DNA of 64,000 bases from Vibrio pomeroyi (GTDB taxonomy: Bacteria > Pseudomonadota > Gammaproteobacteria > Enterobacterales > Vibrionaceae): positions 1,922,001 to 1,986,000 of the forward strand of contig NZ_AP025507.1 in NCBI RefSeq assembly GCF_024347595.1, given 5' to 3'. Numbering within the stretch: the first letter of the stretch is position 1; every line of letters starts with the position of its first letter. Made by a program: the position numbers and the translations under genes. Below the pieces are notes generated by a model. It did no database searches. It was not told where the DNA came from and worked only from the letters and a program-made list of their open reading frames with translations. Positions 8,897-17,502 of this stretch are shown here, piece after piece.

Positions 8897-9970
8897 TCAA
8901 TCTGACATTTGTGGTGAACTTCGAAACTCACTCGGAGTTTGCCCAGTGATTCTCGAAAACTCACGATTGAAATTAGACTTGGTCTGAAAGCCTGAACTTA
9001 GGAAAATCTCAGTTATCGCTTCATCAGTTTGCTTAAGGAGAGTCTTAGCGTGGTCAACCCGGTAAGTGTTAATCACCTTCGAAATGTTCTGGTGGTGAGT
9101 TTGATTGACCGCTGACGATATTTTTCGAGCTGGAATGCCTAACTTTCTCGCTAGCCTATTGAGAGACAAGTCAGGATCCTTGAATACTTGATGCTCCCTC
9201 ATTAATGCATCGAACTTAGCAATGATATGCGTGGTTTCTTCATCTACACCTTCATCCAAGCTAGTCACTAGCGCTGTTAGAGACTTATCAACTTCTCCTG
9301 AAGACCGGTGTGACATTGGAAGTTGAACGTACGCTTGTTTATGTTCTATCGAAGAAGGCGTACTAATACTGACAACAATCACAGCGGACACAATGGCTGG
9401 AATAAGAACCAGATAGCCAATCGATAGGATTAAGTTGGTGTGTTGCGCATCTAGCAACAAAATATCGTAAGAGAGTACACCATCGACCAAAGCGGAAAAC
9501 AGTAGCATTCCCCCTGCAACACGCTCTGCAATCAAGACTTTCGATACATCAGTTAGCCTTACTTGTTCCGGCATAGTGAACGACGACTTCAACAGCAAAC
9601 TGCCATAGCAGAGGTATAGCGAAATCAGTAATACATCAATGGTTCCAACCCAGAGATACTGATACAAGAATGAACTAACCAGAACAACAACAGGGCCTAT
9701 CCAATGCAAATGTGTATTTGGTTTACTTCGATGAGCCCCCGCAAAGCAGAGCCAAGCCGCCACTGGAACACTGGCTCCGAGAATGGGTTGTAAGAAGCGA
9801 AACAACGCAACATCTACCGTCCATCGCAACCCCACCACCGTAACCATTAACGCGCAGAGAACGATAAACCAGAATGGCTTTTGACTGCTTTGTGGGTAAC
9901 GATATCTAAGTAGCGCGCCAGTGATGAATAACAGCAACGCAGCGACAAATGGTAAGGGAATGGCGAGCAT
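8897..9970 (-). CDS. Membrane-anchored AraC-family regulator
   Basis: A 357-aa protein with about seven hydrophobic segments in residues 1-205 and a C-terminal AraC helix-turn-helix domain (about 245-355; for example LARKLGIPARKISSAVNQTH and AITEIFLSSGFQTKSNFNREF). The arrangement is a membrane-embedded sensor joined to a cytoplasmic DNA-binding domain, seen in a group of marine gammaproteobacterial regulators. It converges with the hydrolase gene, 18 bp apart. Its ligand and targets are unknown. Confidence 0.8.
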   Translation of the reverse strand: MLAIPLPFVAALLLFITGALLRYRYPQSSQKPFWFIVLCALMVTVVGLRWTVDVALFRFLQPILGASVPVAAWLCFAGAHRSKPNTHLHWIGPVVVLVSSFLYQYLWVGTIDVLLISLYLCYGSLLLKSSFTMPEQVRLTDVSKVLIAERVAGGMLLFSALVDGVLSYDILLLDAQHTNLILSIGYLVLIPAIVSAVIVVSISTPSSIEHKQAYVQLPMSHRSSGEVDKSLTALVTSLDEGVDEETTHIIAKFDALMREHQVFKDPDLSLNRLARKLGIPARKISSAVNQTHHQNISKVINTYRVDHAKTLLKQTDEAITEIFLSSGFQTKSNFNREFSRITGQTPSEFRSSPQMSD

Positions 9971-10059
9971 TAAAAGTCCATGTTAATAACTGAGTACATA
10001 GCCACGATAGATATCGATGACAACTTGAACTCATGGTAATCCATTCACCATATGTAATA

Positions 10060-10081
10060 AAGGCTCCCATTAAGGAGCCTT
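10060..10081 (-). terminator. Terminator of the MetT-like gene
   Basis: AAGGCTCC (10060-10067) and GGAGCCTT (10074-10081) form an 8-bp stem; read on the minus strand it is followed by TTATTAC. It sits about 40 bases beyond the stop codon of the transporter. Confidence 0.6.
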
Positions 10082-10121
10082 CTTATCACAATCAGTAATC
10101 ACTCAGTTTATTCAGTTGCTA

Positions 10122-11480
10122 CTAAGCGTTAGCCACTTGACGAGCTGGATGTTTGATAAATACAGCAACCACAGCCACGATAGCCAGTGCAAAACAGTAG
10201 TACGAGTTAGAGACAATCTCTAGCGGCGATAGGTTGAATACCGAACCTAATAGCAACACCTGCGCACCGTAAGGCAACACACCTTGAATCACACAAGAGA
10301 AGATATCCAACAAGCTTGCTGAGCGACGCGGAGACACGTTGTTCTCTTCCGCCAGTTGGCGAGCCACACTTCCAGACACAATGATCGCTACGGTGTTGTT
10401 TGCGGTACACATGTTAACCATAGACACCAAACCAGCAATACCTAGCTCACTCGCACGACCATTCGCTTGCTTAGAGTGTGAAGAACCAAACGCACGAATC
10501 ACACCACTTACAAGGTTAGTCAGGAACGCAAGTCCGCCTTGGCGACGCATCAGCTCACTCAAACCGCCAATCAGCATCGATAGTAGGAAGATTTCCTGCA
10601 TGTTACCGAAGCCTGCATAGATATCTTGAGCGTAATCCGTCAAACCATAGTTCTCAACAGAGCCTAGGCTCACACCACCCGCCAGCAGGATACCGATTGT
10701 TAGCACAACGAACACATTCATGCCCGATACTGCAAGAATCAGAATAGTGATGTACGGCAGTACTTTCAGCCACTCGATTGGGCCCGTTTCAGGTACTTGA
10801 GTTGCGGTGCTGTTGAAAGCAAAGATAACAATCGCAATCAATGCAGCAGGAAGTGCAATACGGATGTTCTCTTTAAACTTATCTCTCATCTCACAGCCTT
10901 GCGAACGTGTCGCAGCAATCGTGGTATCAGAGATGATAGAAAGGTTGTCACCAAACATCGCGCCACTTAAAACAACACCAGCTGTTAGTGGGATGCTCAT
11001 GCCTGCTGAATCTGCAATGCCTAATGCAACTGGCGCTACCGCGGCAATAGTACCCATCGAGGTACCCATTGCAGTCGCAATGAAAGCAGAAATTAGGAAG
11101 ATACCCGGTAGAATCATGCTTGTCGGAATCGCAGATAGACCAAGATTTACCGTCGCGTCAACGCCACCAGACGCTTTAGCCACGGCCGCAAAAGCCCCCG
11201 CCAATAGGTAGATCATACACATTGCGATAATGTCTTTGTGACCAACTCCACCCAAGAATTGTTCGATAGCACGGTTCAATTTATCTTTGCTTAGCAACAA
11301 CGCCAACATCACAGCAGGCAAAGCTGCAATTGGAGCTGGAAGCTGATAGAAAGCAAAATCGACACCTTGCAGTGACAAGTACGTACCTACGCCAATAAAC
11401 AGCGCTAGGAACACGATCAGAGGGATAAGCGCCACTGCCGAAGGGGCAATTACCGCATTAGAATTTTTCGAATTGGACAT
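10122..11480 (-). CDS. metT: NhaC-family transporter, probable methionine importer MetT
   Basis: A 452-aa polytopic membrane protein of the NhaC Na+/H+ antiporter family (about 11-12 hydrophobic segments; conserved-looking stretches AMGTSMGTIAAVAPVALGIA and SGAMFGDNLSIISDTTIAAT). Family membership alone would suggest a sodium/proton antiporter. However a MetJ operator overlaps its promoter, and comparative genomics has described a MetJ-controlled NhaC-type methionine transporter, MetT, in gammaproteobacteria. I therefore call it a probable methionine importer. Transcribed alone; terminator at 10060-10081. Confidence 0.75.
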   Translation of the reverse strand: MSNSKNSNAVIAPSAVALIPLIVFLALFIGVGTYLSLQGVDFAFYQLPAPIAALPAVMLALLLSKDKLNRAIEQFLGGVGHKDIIAMCMIYLLAGAFAAVAKASGGVDATVNLGLSAIPTSMILPGIFLISAFIATAMGTSMGTIAAVAPVALGIADSAGMSIPLTAGVVLSGAMFGDNLSIISDTTIAATRSQGCEMRDKFKENIRIALPAALIAIVIFAFNSTATQVPETGPIEWLKVLPYITILILAVSGMNVFVVLTIGILLAGGVSLGSVENYGLTDYAQDIYAGFGNMQEIFLLSMLIGGLSELMRRQGGLAFLTNLVSGVIRAFGSSHSKQANGRASELGIAGLVSMVNMCTANNTVAIIVSGSVARQLAEENNVSPRRSASLLDIFSCVIQGVLPYGAQVLLLGSVFNLSPLEIVSNSYYCFALAIVAVVAVFIKHPARQVANA

Positions 11481-11513
11481 GGAACGACAACACTATAGAA
11501 CAGGAAGGTGAGC

Positions 11514-11542
11514 AGACTAATGTCACACTTAAGGCTTGTCAA
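11514..11542 (-). promoter_or_regulatory. Sigma70 promoter of the MetT-like gene
   Basis: Read on the minus strand: -35 TTGACA (11537-11542), 17-bp spacer, -10 TAGTCT (11514-11519). The -35 hexamer abuts and partly overlaps the MetJ box, as expected for repression. Confidence 0.6.
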
Positions 11543-11563
11543 CGTCTAGACGTCTAAACGCCC
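11540..11563. promoter_or_regulatory. MetJ operator (three met boxes)
   Basis: Three tandem 8-bp met-box units: CAACGTCT (11540-11547), the perfect consensus AGACGTCT (11548-11555) and AAACGCCC (11556-11563). MetJ with S-adenosylmethionine binds arrays of this repeat to repress methionine genes. It lies about 60-80 bp upstream of the transporter start. Confidence 0.75.
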
Positions 11564-11609
11564 AATTTAATGCAAAGTAATAAGCACACCATTGAACATC
11601 ACATAATAG

Positions 11610-11643
11610 AAAAGGCTACTTACTCACCAGTAAATAGCCTTTT
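11610..11643 (-). terminator. Terminator after the hydratase gene
   Basis: AAAAGGCTA (11610-11618) pairs with TAGCCTTTT (11635-11643), with inner TTAC/GTAA pairing. It is symmetric and could act in both directions, but lies downstream of the minus-strand hydratase gene. Confidence 0.6.
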
Positions 11644-11736
11644 GAGAACAGATTGCTTCTCGAGAACCGATAGCGTTTATGCAGAAGCTAGCCTTTGCTT
11701 GCTCAGTGCTGTTGCTAATTTAGCTCTTTTGCTTGC

Positions 11737-12501
11737 TTAGTTTTTTTGTTGGAACGTCACTTGGTATTCACCAATGCCTTCGTAGTGGAAGGTCGTTGGC
11801 TTATCGAAGCCCATCTCTACGATACCGCAGTAAGAACCCGTGATGATTGCTTCGCCCGCTTGGAAATCAACGCCACGACGAGTCATGTAGTTGATCAGCC
11901 AGTAGATTGGGCTTGGTGGTAATGTATTTGGGTGCTTACCTGCGAACGCTTGAACTTGTTCGCCTTGAGTCACTTCGATATTGATCTCAGCAGAAGTGAA
12001 CGCTTTTTCACGATCAATCTCTGGACCAATGAACAAACCTTGGTTTACTAGGCCGTCAGCAAGCTTTTCGTAGAACTCAGCGCCGCTGTCATCAGCAAAA
12101 CGAGACTGCATTAGTTCAAGTGCCATGTGGCAAGAGCCGATAGCATCGTTGATTTGCTCTTCGCTGTAGCCTTCTTGGTTTGCAGGCAGGCTCTTAGCAA
12201 GCGTGAATGCAATTTCAGGCTCAACACGCACTACGTCGTTGTCAGCAAACAGTTCGCAAACTTCACCTTGTTGAACACTACCCGAAAAGATAGGTGCAAC
12301 AACAAACTTGTCTTCAGCCAGAGGAAGTAAACACTTCCAACCACCGACTTTATCGCTCTTGAGATCGATCATTGATGATTGGATCTTTAGCGCATCTTCC
12401 AAGTTGTTCGGACGGTACTGTTCGTTCAATCTTGGTGCTTTCGTTCCCGCGACACGGCGACTTAGCAGTTCTTCAGCCGCTTGCTTAAATACATTTGTCA
12501 T
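11737..12501 (-). CDS. 2-keto-4-pentenoate hydratase / FAH-fold family protein
   Basis: A 254-aa soluble protein like MhpD-type 2-keto-4-pentenoate hydratases and related 2-oxo-hydratase/decarboxylases (fumarylacetoacetase fold), which act in meta-cleavage of aromatic compounds. Supporting stretches: VRVEPEIAFTLAKSLP with the metal-binding Glu pair (about residues 91-106), and a C-terminal AIITGSYCGIVEM (about 218-230). No other aromatic-degradation genes are nearby, so the substrate is open. AAAGGTGG five bases before ATG fixes the start. Confidence 0.75.
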   Translation of the reverse strand: MTNVFKQAAEELLSRRVAGTKAPRLNEQYRPNNLEDALKIQSSMIDLKSDKVGGWKCLLPLAEDKFVVAPIFSGSVQQGEVCELFADNDVVRVEPEIAFTLAKSLPANQEGYSEEQINDAIGSCHMALELMQSRFADDSGAEFYEKLADGLVNQGLFIGPEIDREKAFTSAEINIEVTQGEQVQAFAGKHPNTLPPSPIYWLINYMTRRGVDFQAGEAIITGSYCGIVEMGFDKPTTFHYEGIGEYQVTFQQKN

Positions 12502-12651
12502 ATAATACCACCTTTAGTTTTATGACCAGTATAATATCGGATTTATTGAAGCTTGAATAGACAATTCAACAACGATGGAACACCGAAAATTCAGCCCTCA
12601 ATTTTCGCATATTCTAGACGCAAACAACTGAAACTATTTTGATTTAAAGAC

Positions 12652-12682
12652 AAAAAAGCCAGTAAGTTCGTTACTGGCTTTT
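12652..12682 (-). terminator. Terminator of the DUF2798-DUF3861 operon
   Basis: AAGCCAGTAA and TTACTGGCTT form a 10-bp stem around GTTCG (12666-12670); on the minus strand it ends in a run of six T. It lies 25 bases past the DUF3861 stop codon. Confidence 0.8.
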
Positions 12683-12706
12683 CGATGTATTACTGATGAT
12701 TGGGCT

Positions 12707-13012
12707 TTACTGCCCTTTCAACGTCTTCTTCAAATTCTGCATGAAGTTTCTGAAGTGAGGCATGAAATCAACAAACAGAGGATGTTTTCTATCTTGCATC
12801 ATCAATGGGCCTAGCAAGCGAATGCTCACCCCTAGTCGTGCTGCAGATTGCTCGTCTAAGCCGCTGTCTTGTTTGATCTTCTCAACAATCGCGAACATAT
12901 TTTCTCTGTCTTCAATTTCAAACTGCATGGTTTGCAGTTCACGATCTTCTTTGATGTTCACTTCTTCGATAGTGATACGGTAGTTATTGTGTTTGCCTGT
13001 GAATCCTTTCAT
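12707..13012 (-). CDS. DUF3861-like small protein
   Basis: A 101-aa soluble protein resembling DUF3861: the N-terminal KHNNYRITIEEV strand, the central MQFEIEDRENMFAIVEKIKQ and the C-terminal FMPHFRNFMQNLKKTL. Function unknown. TAGGAG eight bases upstream supports the ATG. It follows the DUF2798 gene by 34 bp on the same strand, so the two form an operon divergent from, and probably controlled by, the MarR gene. Confidence 0.65.
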   Translation of the reverse strand: MKGFTGKHNNYRITIEEVNIKEDRELQTMQFEIEDRENMFAIVEKIKQDSGLDEQSAARLGVSIRLLGPLMMQDRKHPLFVDFMPHFRNFMQNLKKTLKGQ

Positions 13013-13046
13013 GTGGATCTCCTAAAATGCTTAAAAAGTGTTTTGG

Positions 13047-13538
13047 TTAGCTCTTCATGAATCGTTCGAGCTTAGGTTTAACCGTCATCGACATCACGAC
13101 CATGATCGCAAGGCCAATGGGAAGTGCGGCAATAAATCCATTAAACCATCCACTGGTAAACGCCGATGTATCCGAAAATCCAATGTTATTTGCCGCTGTT
13201 ACAAATGCCATGATGGACTCCATGATAAAAGCCATAATCAATCCCACGATTAGGTTGCGAGCTTTCTCGCCATAATTGGGCAATACCTTGGCGACCAACT
13301 TAGTTACTAAAGTCATCATCACCATGCCAATTGGCATCATAATCACGACAACTAGAGCTAACGAAGAGAGCCAGTTACCGATGAATGCCTCACCGAATCC
13401 GACATTCATGTAGGTCATCACGGCCGTTAAGCTGCCGCCAATGGTTAGCATTAAGCTCATCATGACCAAAATTTTGTATGAAACGGGTGTGCCTTTTTGC
13501 TCAGGAAGAGTTGGCGTTAGTGTTGCTTGAATCGTCAT
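13047..13538 (-). CDS. DUF2798 membrane protein
   Basis: A 163-aa inner-membrane protein with four hydrophobic helices arranged as two similar halves (SYKILVMMSLMLTIGGSLTA... and ...KARNLIVGLIMAFIMESIMA), as in DUF2798 proteins. I place the start at ATG 13538 because GACAGGAAA precedes it; an upstream in-frame start at 13568 lacks one and would run into the operator. Function unknown. The divergent MarR gene and two operators between them suggest inducible expression. Confidence 0.7.
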   Translation of the reverse strand: MTIQATLTPTLPEQKGTPVSYKILVMMSLMLTIGGSLTAVMTYMNVGFGEAFIGNWLSSLALVVVIMMPIGMVMMTLVTKLVAKVLPNYGEKARNLIVGLIMAFIMESIMAFVTAANNIGFSDTSAFTSGWFNGFIAALPIGLAIMVVMSMTVKPKLERFMKS

Positions 13539-13572
13539 ATCTATTTCCTGTCTTGAATTTACGAACAATTAA

Positions 13573-13615
13573 GTTGATAATGTCAACTATAAATATAGTG
13601 GTTGATATTGTCAAC
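13573..13615. promoter_or_regulatory. Two MarR-type operators
   Basis: Two near-identical 15-bp palindromes, GTTGATAATGTCAAC (13573-13587) and GTTGATATTGTCAAC (13601-13615), 28 bp centre to centre, lie between the divergent DUF2798 and MarR genes. Size and placement fit autoregulation and control of the operon by MarR. Confidence 0.75.
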
Positions 13616-13635
13616 TACTTTTCTGAGGATCGTTT

Positions 13636-14070
13636 ATGTCTGATAACACATCGCTAGAATCCATCTTTCGCTTAGTGCACTCTTTGAAACGTCAAATGAG
13701 CGAGCAGATTGAGAGCTTGGATTCTGAGATCTCCCCCATGAACATTCGTGTCATGAAGATCATTACCAAGAAGTCTCCGTGTACGGCTATCGATATCGCG
13801 CACTTCTTAAATCGCGATAAAGCGCAGGTCACGAGATTAGTTAACGCCTTGATCAATCAAGAGCTTGTGAAGAAGTCTCCAAACCCAGAAGACAAGCGCA
13901 GCCAGTTATTGGTTCTGACCGATAAGGGTGAAGAGATCATGAGCAAAGTCTCGAATATTGATCGAGAGATGCTGCAGAGAATGACCAAAGGCATGGCCGA
14001 AGATGAACTAGAACAGTTCCGAAAGGTCGCCAACAAAATGGCTAAGAATCTGGAAGATTGCGCTAAGTAG
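13636..14070 (+). CDS. MarR-family transcriptional regulator
   Basis: A 144-aa dimeric winged-helix regulator. The helix-turn-helix is about residues 50-85 (TAIDIAHFLNRDKAQVTRLVNALI) and the wing contains SPNPEDKRSQLLVLTDKG, typical of MarR. A GAGGA site seven bases before ATG supports the start. It is divergent from the DUF2798-DUF3861 operon and likely binds the two operators between them; the inducer is unknown. Confidence 0.85.
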   Translation: MSDNTSLESIFRLVHSLKRQMSEQIESLDSEISPMNIRVMKIITKKSPCTAIDIAHFLNRDKAQVTRLVNALINQELVKKSPNPEDKRSQLLVLTDKGEEIMSKVSNIDREMLQRMTKGMAEDELEQFRKVANKMAKNLEDCAK

Positions 14071-14108
14071 AAGAAGCCCTTTCAAACAAGCCATTCGTTT
14101 CAAAAAGC

Positions 14109-14145
14109 AAAAACGCCACCGAATCCTACGATCGGTGGCGTTTTG
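14109..14145. terminator. Bidirectional terminator
   Basis: ACGCCACCGA (14113-14122) pairs with TCGGTGGCGT (14132-14141), flanked by A- and T-runs on the two sides. It can serve both the MarR gene and the convergent MBL gene. Confidence 0.8.
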
Positions 14146-14220
14146 TGTATGAGCTGGTTTGATTCAGATTAGTAGTATGGCTGCGTCAGATTAGATGCCC
14201 GTTCGAATTAGATAGCAGCT

Positions 14221-15282
14221 CTAATTCGATGCCAGTTTCCACCAGGCTTGAACAGGTACTGGTTCTGAAATGACGAGTCTCTCACCCATCACAGGGCTCA
14301 CCATTTGTACATCTCGCTTTTCACTTATCGCCAAAGCTTGTTCCATTGGGTCTTGCCAATCATGCATAGAAAGATCAAAGGTACTGTTGTGGATTGGCAT
14401 CATCACCTTACCTTGAAGGTCGATGTGCGCTTGAACGCTTTGCTCTGGGAACATATGGATATCAGCCCAAAGTGAGTTGTACGCGCCTGTCTCTACCATA
14501 GTTAAATCAAACGGCCCGAAACGCTCACCAATCTCTTTAAAGCCATTGAAGTAACCAGAGTCGCCACTAAAGAAGACTTTCTTGTCTGAAGCGTTAATCA
14601 CCCAGCTACCCCATAGGGTTTGGTCACGGTCAAGCAAGCCACGACCAGAGAAGTGCTGTGTCGGCGTCAAAGTGAACTCGATATCTGAGGCTGTTGCCGA
14701 TTCCCACCAGTTCAATTCAATGATCTTTTCTTTATCCACGCCCCACTTTTCTAATAGTGCACCAACTCTAAGTGGCACCAAGAATGTCCCCACTTTGTCG
14801 GCTAATACTTTAACCGCCCCCTTATCTAAATGGTCATAATGGTCATGACTAATCACCACTACATCAATATCAGGTAATTCTTGCAGTGAGATTGGTGTTG
14901 GGTGGAAGCGCTTTGGCCCCATCCATTGCACTGGTGATGCACGGTCACTGAACACAGGGTCAGTCATCACTAGCTTACCATCCAGCTTCATCATCACACT
15001 TGAGTGACCTAAGCGGTACGCAACGTCTTCTGTCTCTTCGATCAATTGCTCGGCTGTCATCGGCATTAAAGGCAGCGCAGCACGTGGCACTGGCTCATTT
15101 CTTTCCACGGTTACATACGCTTTCAAGATTGAAAAAATATCAGACATACCCGATTTGTACTCTAACTCACTGTTAGCAAACTTCTTTGGAAGCTTATCTA
15201 GATTGTCATTTGATTGTGAACCTGTGCTTACGATAGCGACCACGGCAAGTACTCCTAAAATCGGTAATAGATATTTTTTCAT
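14221..15282 (-). CDS. Exported MBL-fold metallohydrolase (UlaG/NAPE-PLD-like)
   Basis: A 353-aa protein with an N-terminal signal or membrane anchor (YLLPILGVLAVVAIVST) followed by a metallo-beta-lactamase fold. The zinc motif HDHYDH is at residues 146-151 and further ligands are likely in FSGDSGYF and PIHNSTFDLS. The layout resembles the UlaG/N-acylphosphatidylethanolamine phospholipase D-like branch (AYRLGHSSVMMKLDG is typical). I choose ATG 15282, preceded by AAAGAG, rather than the upstream ATG at 15300. Substrate unknown. Confidence 0.75.
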   Translation of the reverse strand: MKKYLLPILGVLAVVAIVSTGSQSNDNLDKLPKKFANSELEYKSGMSDIFSILKAYVTVERNEPVPRAALPLMPMTAEQLIEETEDVAYRLGHSSVMMKLDGKLVMTDPVFSDRASPVQWMGPKRFHPTPISLQELPDIDVVVISHDHYDHLDKGAVKVLADKVGTFLVPLRVGALLEKWGVDKEKIIELNWWESATASDIEFTLTPTQHFSGRGLLDRDQTLWGSWVINASDKKVFFSGDSGYFNGFKEIGERFGPFDLTMVETGAYNSLWADIHMFPEQSVQAHIDLQGKVMMPIHNSTFDLSMHDWQDPMEQALAISEKRDVQMVSPVMGERLVISEPVPVQAWWKLASN

Positions 15283-15561
15283 TGGTATCTCTTTAATCAT
15301 TGGGATAAACCCAACACAAAAACTACACTGGATAGTTTACATATCAAAATAAAAAAGTAAACCAATGAGTGTAACTTTAAATTTGTGAGACGTGAGCGTA
15401 TAGAACTCAGCTTCGAAAATACAAATAGGAAAGGTCTTCCACATTTGTACAAATATCACTCAACTCTCACTTCTACAATTCGTTTATTGACCAAGGAGTC
15501 AGGTTTTATTTAACATTACGTTTACAAATAAACATTGGACGTTTTTAGAAGGGACTCTAAA

Positions 15562-17460
15562 TTGCAATTTACTATACGAACTAAGGCAATATTGGCGACG
15601 ATCATCGCAGCTCTCGCCATTATCAGCGTGATGGGGATTTACTCATTTCAATCGAGCCGAGCCATTTTAATTGATAGAACCTTTGAAAGAGAGCTGCCTG
15701 CTTCGCTTGGCGAGGTGAGTAATGAAATCAACCTGAAGTTAGAAACTCCTATTCTCGCATCAAAGATGATGACGCTCTCTCCTCTAATGAAGCAGGCCTC
15801 ACTCTCAGAGAAAAGCCTTCGTGCCTATCTTGAGTCGGTCAAAAACGAATTCAATGCCATCAGTGCCTATTACGTATCAAACGAAGCAAGTACTTACTAC
15901 ACACACAATGGCGTTCTGAAGACTATCTCAGCCAACGAACAAAGTGACCAATGGTTCTACCGTTTTATCCAGTCAGACAAAGCGTTTGAGCTCTCTTTAG
16001 ATATTGATGCCGGTACTGGAATCCCAGCGCTATTTGTCAACTATGTGGTGACTCGAAACAGCGAACGTATCGGTGTGACTGGCATCGGTTTGACCTTGGA
16101 AAGTATTACCCAGTTGATCAGCAACTACAGCGTGGGTAAAAGCGGTATTGTTTTTCTGGTCGATAAACAAGGGATCATCAAGGTTCACCCAGACAAAAAC
16201 CTAATTGGTCAGTCACTGGACTCTGTCGGGATTGAAAGTAGCCTGCTACTCGGTAGTCAGCAAACCATTGTTCATGAGGGTGCTGTTGACGGGCAGCCTC
16301 AAATTCTAGGCTCCAAAGCGATGCCGGGGATTGGTTGGACTCTGATAACTCAGATCCCTAAGCAAGAAGTATTAAGTGAATTAAACGGGTTCAGTCAAAC
16401 CATCATCTTTATGGCCCTACTCATTGCTGCCATCTATACGCCGATCGCAGCATGGGCGACTAATAAGCTATTACTGCCGTTTGTAGAAGTGGCCGAACGA
16501 CTGCAACAGATAGGAAAAGGTGGTGGTGACCTCACCTTTCGCTTAGATGATTCTCGACATGACGAAATTGGACAAATCGCGAAAGGCTACAATCAATTCG
16601 TGCAATATCTAAGTGACTTACTCAAAGATGTCTCAAACACAGGAATCCAAATCTCTGAATCTATCCAAGGTGTCGATCATATGGCGCAGTCGATGGAGCA
16701 AGACATCAAACAGCAAACCAGCCAGATAGAGCAAGTTGCAACAGCCATTCATGAAATGGGTGCCAGTTCTGACGAAATCGCTCAAAATGCCAATGGTGCC
16801 GCCGACAGTGCACAACATGCAGCGAGTGCGATTAGCATTGGTCAAAAGTCCGTTTCTGTCACTTCAGAAAGCATCGAGCATATGAACAAGCAGCTTGATG
16901 ACACAACGGAAATTATCAATCAACTCGCTCAAGATGCGAACTCCATCGATACCGTGTTAGATGTCATCAACAGTGTTTCTGAGCAAACCAATTTATTAGC
17001 TCTTAATGCGGCGATAGAGGCCGCTCGAGCAGGCGAACAAGGCAGAGGTTTTGCGGTGGTAGCAGATGAAGTAAGAACCCTCGCCTCGCGGAGCCAAGCG
17101 TCGACCGAAGAGATTCGAGGTATTATTGAAAAGCTTCAGCAACGCACTCAACAAGCCGTGACAGCCATCGAGACCAGCACCACTCTTGGCAGTAATTGTC
17201 AGATCGAAGCCTCAAACTCAGAGCAACAACTTTCAAGTATTTCTAATAGTGTCGACGAGATGAATGCCATGAACATGCAGATCGCCTCTGCGACAGGGCA
17301 ACAATCCAATGTCATCAACGAGATCTCACCGCACATCTCTGGAATTTCTGAAATAGCCAGAGAGAGCGATAGCATGATTGAGAAAACGGCTCAGGAGTGC
17401 CAACATTTACGCGCCAAAGCGATGCATTTGACGAGTTTGGTTTCTCAATTCAAATACTAG
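15562..17460 (+). CDS. Methyl-accepting chemotaxis protein with dCache-type sensor
   Basis: A transmembrane chemoreceptor of 632 aa: first membrane helix at about residues 7-28, periplasmic ligand-binding domain of dCache_1 type to about 270, second helix about 275-300, HAMP domain, then a signalling domain with the highly conserved hairpin tip ([20 protein letters not shown]). It signals to CheA/CheW. I place the start at TTG 15562, seven bases after AGAAGGGA; an in-frame TTG at 15535 lacks a ribosome-binding site. No typical CheR pentapeptide is visible at the C-terminus. The ligand is unknown. Confidence 0.85.
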   Translation: MQFTIRTKAILATIIAALAIISVMGIYSFQSSRAILIDRTFERELPASLGEVSNEINLKLETPILASKMMTLSPLMKQASLSEKSLRAYLESVKNEFNAISAYYVSNEASTYYTHNGVLKTISANEQSDQWFYRFIQSDKAFELSLDIDAGTGIPALFVNYVVTRNSERIGVTGIGLTLESITQLISNYSVGKSGIVFLVDKQGIIKVHPDKNLIGQSLDSVGIESSLLLGSQQTIVHEGAVDGQPQILGSKAMPGIGWTLITQIPKQEVLSELNGFSQTIIFMALLIAAIYTPIAAWATNKLLLPFVEVAERLQQIGKGGGDLTFRLDDSRHDEIGQIAKGYNQFVQYLSDLLKDVSNTGIQISESIQGVDHMAQSMEQDIKQQTSQIEQVATAIHEMGASSDEIAQNANGAADSAQHAASAISIGQKSVSVTSESIEHMNKQLDDTTEIINQLAQDANSIDTVLDVINSVSEQTNLLALNAAIEAARAGEQGRGFAVVADEVRTLASRSQASTEEIRGIIEKLQQRTQQAVTAIETSTTLGSNCQIEASNSEQQLSSISNSVDEMNAMNMQIASATGQQSNVINEISPHISGISEIARESDSMIEKTAQECQHLRAKAMHLTSLVSQFKY

Positions 17461-17502
17461 CTTCAATGGAACACGAAATACGCTGACCACTCCCATTCAA
17501 GG

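Noticed and set aside
10339..11211. ORFs opposite the MetT-like gene
   Set aside because: Frames antisense to a well-supported gene; no independent signals.
11481..11513. SAM riboswitch before the MetT-like gene
   Set aside because: The leader is only about 30 nt and shows no structured aptamer; MetJ explains the regulation.
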